Source: Carex sylvatica (taxonomy: Eukaryota > Streptophyta > Magnoliopsida > Poales > Cyperaceae). Taken from it: DNA of 64,000 nucleotides. Every line of letters starts with the position of its first letter. The stretch's first letter is position 1. The notes beneath the pieces were generated by a model. The model did no database searches and was not told the DNA's origin. It saw only the letters and a list, made by a program, of their open reading frames with translations. The position numbers and the translations under genes are program-made. Where the stretch lies: contig CAXKVR010000105.1 in the NCBI GenBank assembly GCA_964058845.1, positions 62,001 to 126,000 of the forward strand, given 5' to 3'. Positions 59,450-64,000 of the stretch are shown here, piece by piece.

Positions 59450-60064
59450 TTCTTCTTTTCCTTTTTTGGGTGGTATATTAAGGGGCTGTGCGACTCCAAA
59501 TATATTGATTTTTTTTTTCTTCTTTTCTTTTTTTGGGTGGTATATTAAGGGGCTGTGCGACTCCAAGGATTTTTGGGGAATGCGACTACACAGCAACACT
59601 AGTGAGGGTCATCCTGCCATCCTACCCCGACATAGCACAGTACTGGCAATTCAGAAGTAGACTGTTCAGAAACTGCATATTGCACTTCAATAACAAACCC
59701 CTGGCAAGGTTACAACAGGTAATATGTTTTGTTGTGTGGCGTGAGAGATGCAGAAGAATCTTCAGAGAGGAGTCAAAACCACGAAACATACTGGCGATTG
59801 AAGTGATGGGAGAAATGCAGGGTTGGTTTGGACAATTGGAAGAACAACAGCAGATATCAGGAGATGCTGGCATAGTGTGAAAATTTACTTATCAAATTAT
59901 CTTATTTTATCTTTATTGTATTAAGTTTCACTATTTATTTTCCTTTCCATAATATTGGAAACTTATCTTATTATAATGTAAAATCGACACTTCTGATGTC
60001 AATGATTAATGAAATATGAGAGTTCGATTCTCACTTTTCTTTGTAAAAAAAAAAGAAAAAAAAA
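59450..60064 (+). mobile_element. LINE 3' fragment with duplicated 5' part and poly(A) tail
   Basis: Plus frame 59533-59880 reads QYWQFRSRLFRNCILHFNNK and LQQVICFVVWRERCRRIF, which resembles the tail of plant LINE ORF2 proteins after the zf-RVT domain (I-x-W-x-x-W-x-x-R-x-x-x-x-F). It is followed by about 170 bp of 3' UTR and A10GA9 at 60045-60064. At its 5' end a 67-bp unit (containing GGGTGGTATATTAAGGGGCT) is present twice, at about 59468 and 59535. The LINE assignment is moderate. Confidence 0.6.
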
Positions 60065-60879
60065 GAGAGTTTCTTGAATAGTATTTGTATTACCTTAATT
60101 TCAAAATATTATTTTACGGTAGTTGTCTAAATTATTTTTCTTGAGGAATTATAAGAACCATACAGTCTTTTTCTCCATATTATTCATAAAATTCACATGC
60201 AACTTTTTATTTAAAAAATGTTATATTTATATATTATTTGCATTGCAATACAAATGTACCTATTTTGAAAAAATAACTTCTAAGTTTCGAACAGTGGAGA
60301 GTCTGAGTCGTCATGGCATGGATCTTCTCTGCAAAAATGAAGGCATCTTTGTAATGCCTTTCGAGTTCTAACCAAGTCCAACTGTCGTCTTCAACCTTCA
60401 AAAATGTCAAATCATATGACCATGACAAATACTGTACCTAAAGCTCTCGTTATCGAAACTGTGATCAGCCAACTGGCAATGAATTAATTTTTGGAAGCAG
60501 CTAACAGTTCTCCAACTTCAATTCTCAAAAATTCCCAGATATTTTCAACTAATTCTGTAAACTTCAATATTAAATCTGATAAACTTTAATACTAAATTCT
60601 GTAAACTAATTCAACAAATTTTGTCAACATAAAATTCTCATTTTTGTGTAATTCCCAATAACTTTCACTTTAACATCCAATTTAACAACTTTAACTGCTT
60701 TGACTGGAACAACTTTTAGACCTTTGACCAGAACCATATCTAGAAGATCTCTAACAGTTTTTTAAACTAATAAACCACTTTAAAATTATGTAAACAGATA
60801 TATGTTAAAAAAAAATTCGAATTTTGTTTTTTAAAAATAAAATTTCAAAATAAAATTTTCAAAATTTTTTTTTTCAATT
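60065..60879. other. Intergenic spacer
   Basis: AT-rich; from about 60540 the TTCTGTAAACTAATTC phrases of the next repeat begin. No gene. Confidence 0.4.
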
Positions 60880-61910
60880 TTTTTTTCATATCTCCTTCTA
60901 AATACTACTTTTAATTATTTTGAATTTTGTAAACCTTATTACATAACTCTGTAAATAGTTTTGTATTACTCTGTAAATAGTTTTGTTTAATCCTATAAAC
61001 CAGTAAAAAAAAAAAATTCAAATTTTAATTTTTTTCCAAAATTTTTTTTTCAATTTTTTTTTTCAAATCTCCTTCTTGATACTACTTTTAATTATATTTC
61101 AAAATTTTATTTTATTTTTCAATTTTTATTTTTTAAAATTTGCATCTAAATGATACTTTCAATTGTTTTGAATTCTGTAAACCTGATCACATAACTTTGT
61201 AAACAATTTCGTTGAATTCGTTGAATACTGTAAACTGGTAAAAAAGTTTCAAATTTTTTTTTTAATTTTTTTCTTTTTTAAATTTGCATCTAGATGATAT
61301 TTTCAATTGTTTTGAATTATATAAATCTTATCACATAACTCTGTAGACAGTTTCGTTGAATGCTGTAAACCGGTAAAAACAATTCAAATTATATTTATTT
61401 TGAATTCTATAAACCTTATCACATGACTTTGTAGATAGTTTCATTGAATACTATAAACCGGTAAAAAAAAAATTCAAATTATTTTTTTTTTCAATTTTTT
61501 TATTCTACAGATTATGTGAAAATATTGGATATAGTGTGCATATGAAAACAACAATCGTAAACATAATCCTATAAAATGATGGAACATAAAAAAAAAACAG
61601 AATCATATGAACACCAGTTAATTGTTTTGAATTCTGTAAACATGATCACATAACTCTGTAAACAATTTTGTTGAATACTGTAAAAAAAAAAAGTTTCAAT
61701 TTTTTTTTTAATTTGCATCTAGATGCTATTTTCAATTGTTTTGAATTATGTAAACTTTATCACATGACTCTGTTAACAGCTTCACTGAATATTGTAAACC
61801 GGTAAAAAAAATTCAAATTTTATTTTTTTTCAATTTTTTATTTTTTTTATTTTGCTTCTAGATACTACTTTTCTACTTCTAATTATTTTGAATTCTATAA
61901 TGTGATACTC
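60880..61910. repeat. Diverged tandem repeat built on TTTTGAATTCTGTAAACC
   Basis: About seven units of 100-240 bp start with AATTGTTTTGAATTCTGTAA-like text (about 60915, 61156, 61303, 61400, 61620, 61733 and 61880). They continue with ATCACATAACTCTGTAAACA and GTAAACCGGTAAAAAA, and are separated by A- and T-runs. No coding capacity. Confidence 0.75.
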
Positions 61911-63464
61911 TTTATACTGTAAACATAACAACTAACTTCATAACAAAATGAATTGCAAATAAAAAATATACATAAAAAGTGCACAAGGGCAGCAGTATTA
62001 TCCATCATGCTCTGCATTTTGCACTGCTGCTCTTAACATCTCAAAAAGCTACTGAGAGTTAACTTGCTATTATTACCCCTCCACTAATCCAGTTCAGACA
62101 ATTAAAAATTAAATAAGTAAGATATGTAATTTACATTAACTATTAGTTCATGCACCTTAAATTTTGATGCAAGTCGCAATATAAAGGATAACTTACACAT
62201 AACAAGATTAATTGCATGTAACCCCCTTTATTTTGACTTTCTAGTCAGTGCACTTAACCCTAATTAAGAATGGCATTACATATATATTTATTACTAAGAA
62301 ACTAGACCTAGCAAAGCTTGCTTGAATCGGACCTGAAACACCAAAAAAGCATTAAGCATCCCAGCTCAGTAAAAGAAATGAATGCATGAATTGCAAATAA
62401 AAAATATACATATTTTCCACCAAACACAACATTTATTACAAATCAAAGCAAACATAAAAAAGTCTAACATAACACTACTTATCGTTTTAGCATTGCTTCC
62501 ACTAACAACCGGCAATCCGAAAACACCGTATACTTTTTCTCTTGCCCCATTGATTTTACAAAATCCAATGGTTCCCATAATGCATGAGTTCTGCAAAACT
62601 AATGCATAAATTCTGTAAAAACTATTGATTTGGGGTCTAAGCAGTGGTGCTGGTTTGATAAGAGATTCCTCACACAGTTTGAGGAACTATATGCCCTATC
62701 ACATGGGTTACTGCATACCCCTTCCCTTTTTATTTTATAGATAAGGCCATATGTATATATTTTTTTCTAAAAGAATGGCATGAGTAAATACTACTTTATT
62801 TCTTTATGAACTTGAAGTCTTGAAATTACCAATACTTAATTTCTATATCACTGAACTATGAAATTGCCAATACTTAAATTGGTAGATGCATTGTTATTTC
62901 CTTCAAAAGAAAGAAATCTCAATTCAAGTACAATTGTCGATGCCCGTAACAGTACTGTTACTGATTTTAGGTGAATTGTAGGAGATGAGGTCTAGTAAGT
63001 TTGAATAGGATCTTGAGACCATCTTTTATTTGCACCTTTATAAATTGTGCAAAGATAAGGGGCATTGAGAAAGTTGGCAGACACATAGATTACCTTGCAT
63101 TGCAAATATAGAAAATAAAAATTAAATTCAAGTGATATAATCAAGAATAATTCAAAACTAAAGGAAGTCATTTCTGGACTAAACCAGTTAAGATATGTTA
63201 GTGTAAAAAGTTCATTTCAGATTTCATGTAGTTTTAAACTTTCATTCGACTTCAACCCAGGTACAGTTTTTTAAAAATGTAATACAAATATGTCAGATTT
63301 TTGTTCATTCAGTCTCAGATCAGTTTAGTATTATACTTTTTGGTTGGATTGACTTTTGGATGGTGGGGTTCAAGTAGGTTTTCAGGTCAAATCAGTTTTT
63401 TTGGGAGTTCTATTTGCAAGGATTATAAAAGTAAAGAATGGCAGCATACAAGATAATACAATAC
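61911..63464. other. Intergenic region, no recognised gene
   Basis: ATGAATTGCAAATAAAAAAT occurs twice (about 61948 and 62388). I looked here for further exons of the two fragments to the right and found none. Confidence 0.4.
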
Positions 63465-63574
63465 CTTGTCAAGCCTTAAGATAGAGCTCGCAAGATCCTT
63501 CACAGAACATGCTGTCTCTCTTGAGAAGATGAAATCCAGCCGAGCTGCTATTCTGATGGCACGTAGAATCCGAG
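63465..63574 (-). pseudogene. Single internal exon of a tRNA nucleotidyltransferase/poly(A) polymerase-family gene
   Basis: Enzymes of this family add CCA to tRNAs or A residues to RNA; plant organellar members share this segment. The 110-nt exon (acceptor AATAG, donor GTATTG, phase 1 in) encodes RILRAIRIAARLDFIFSR, then ETACSVKDLASSILRLDK. The R-I-L-R-A-I-R-x-A-A-R-L-x-F motif is the hallmark that follows the catalytic head. Neither the preceding catalytic head nor the following exon (expected to begin GRI) was found within the window on the minus strand. It is either one exon of a gene with long introns extending beyond the edge, or a captured fragment. The absent downstream exon within 1.5 kb favours the latter. 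Confidence 0.65.
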
Positions 63575-63807
63575 CTATTAATAATCACACCATTAGAACT
63601 AGTACATATATTAGCATACTTTACAAATAGTTTTGCTACCATTTTTACATCCAACTAGAAGGCAGAAGTAGTTCTGTATCAGTTTTGAATTGAACAAAAT
63701 TTTCAGGCAAGAACACTTGTTATTCTAGTTCAGTTTGCTTAGAACTACAGTAAACATTACCAACTCAGATGTTGTATACTTATAGATGTTGTAAATTTGG
63801 GATATAC

Positions 63808-63887
63808 CTGTAAAAACCATGAAGGAGAACTACTGGTTCATTATTATTCTGATGCAGTGGTTTCACGCAGCTACTCATTAGTGTGCC
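63808..63887 (-). pseudogene. Single exon-like fragment of an alpha/beta hydrolase
   Basis: The minus strand reads MSSCVKPLHQNNNEPVVLLH then GFYR, followed by a GTATAT donor; an AAAG acceptor precedes it. V-V-L-L-H-G-F is the oxyanion-hole strand and loop of alpha/beta hydrolases, normally followed by D-S-S-C-L-E-W in one plant group (here Y replaces D). The exon expected next, with the nucleophile elbow further on, is not found before the unrelated exon at 63574. The catalytic residues are therefore absent. The call rests on a short motif. Confidence 0.5.
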
Positions 63888-64000
63888 CTTTAATGTTTTT
63901 AGTTTCTAAAATTCCCAAACATCAAGACCTTCAACCGGTACTTATTTCACAATTTTTTTAGTTTTCTAAGTGTATTGAACAGTGACTTTGGTGTTGACAG

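Overview
The window is nuclear DNA of a flowering plant. It is AT-rich, its genes have GT-AG introns, and it holds plant-specific families (an S-domain receptor kinase, a plant AAA-ATPase of the HSR4/ASD type, an F-box/DUF295 protein, an anthocyanidin synthase fragment). The rest is dominated by DNA transposons, MITEs and retroposons of plant type. I cannot name the species; nothing seen decides between monocot and dicot.

Three protein-coding genes look intact. An AAA-ATPase lies on the minus strand at 2217-3777 (two exons, 489 aa). Prefoldin subunit 4 is on the minus strand at 15216-16725 (three exons, 126 aa, including a 9-nt first exon). An intronless G-type lectin S-receptor-like kinase of the ZmPK1 group is on the plus strand at 27982-30375 (797 aa, non-RD kinase). 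Broken or partial genes are: the C-terminus of a chloroplast FtsH protease (1219-1620, minus); the C-terminus of anthocyanidin synthase (7098-7417, plus) beside CACTA-type repeats; a full-length F-box/DUF295 gene with three in-frame stops (57755-58912, plus); a Ty1/copia gag start (5308-5655, plus); two LINE fragments (about 23010-23750 minus, 59450-60064 plus); and two unrelated exon-like fragments near the right edge (63465-63574 and 63808-63887, minus).

Between genes the window is mostly mobile DNA. Its most unusual part is 10623-13814: five long foldback elements lie end to end, joined by (TA)n/(GA)n tracts. Their cores are alike but their tips differ, and one carries a nested 9-bp-TSD MITE and a poly(A) retroposon. 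Other well-bounded elements are a foldback MITE at 17268-17681 (perfect 9-bp TSD), a 2.3-kb PIF/Harbinger-like element at 24328-26646 with a nested SINE (15-bp TSD), a CACTA end at 34947, a long inverted-repeat element at 37190-38590, a MULE-type MITE at 46634-46850, a hAT MITE at 50798-50992 (perfect 8-bp TSD), an element with a nested SINE at 54949-55565, and a hAT element at 55696-56274.

Larger repeats also shape the region. A 2.4-kb element with a 120-bp internal satellite occurs at about 17.9-19.9 kb and 52.1-54.5 kb. Sequence 3' of the receptor kinase (30.6-34.7 kb) is repeated in diverged form at 50-55 kb. A module of about 2 kb is repeated three times at 39.5-45.3 kb. I see no operon-like cooperation between the genes; the common theme is gene fragments scattered among and partly carried by transposons.
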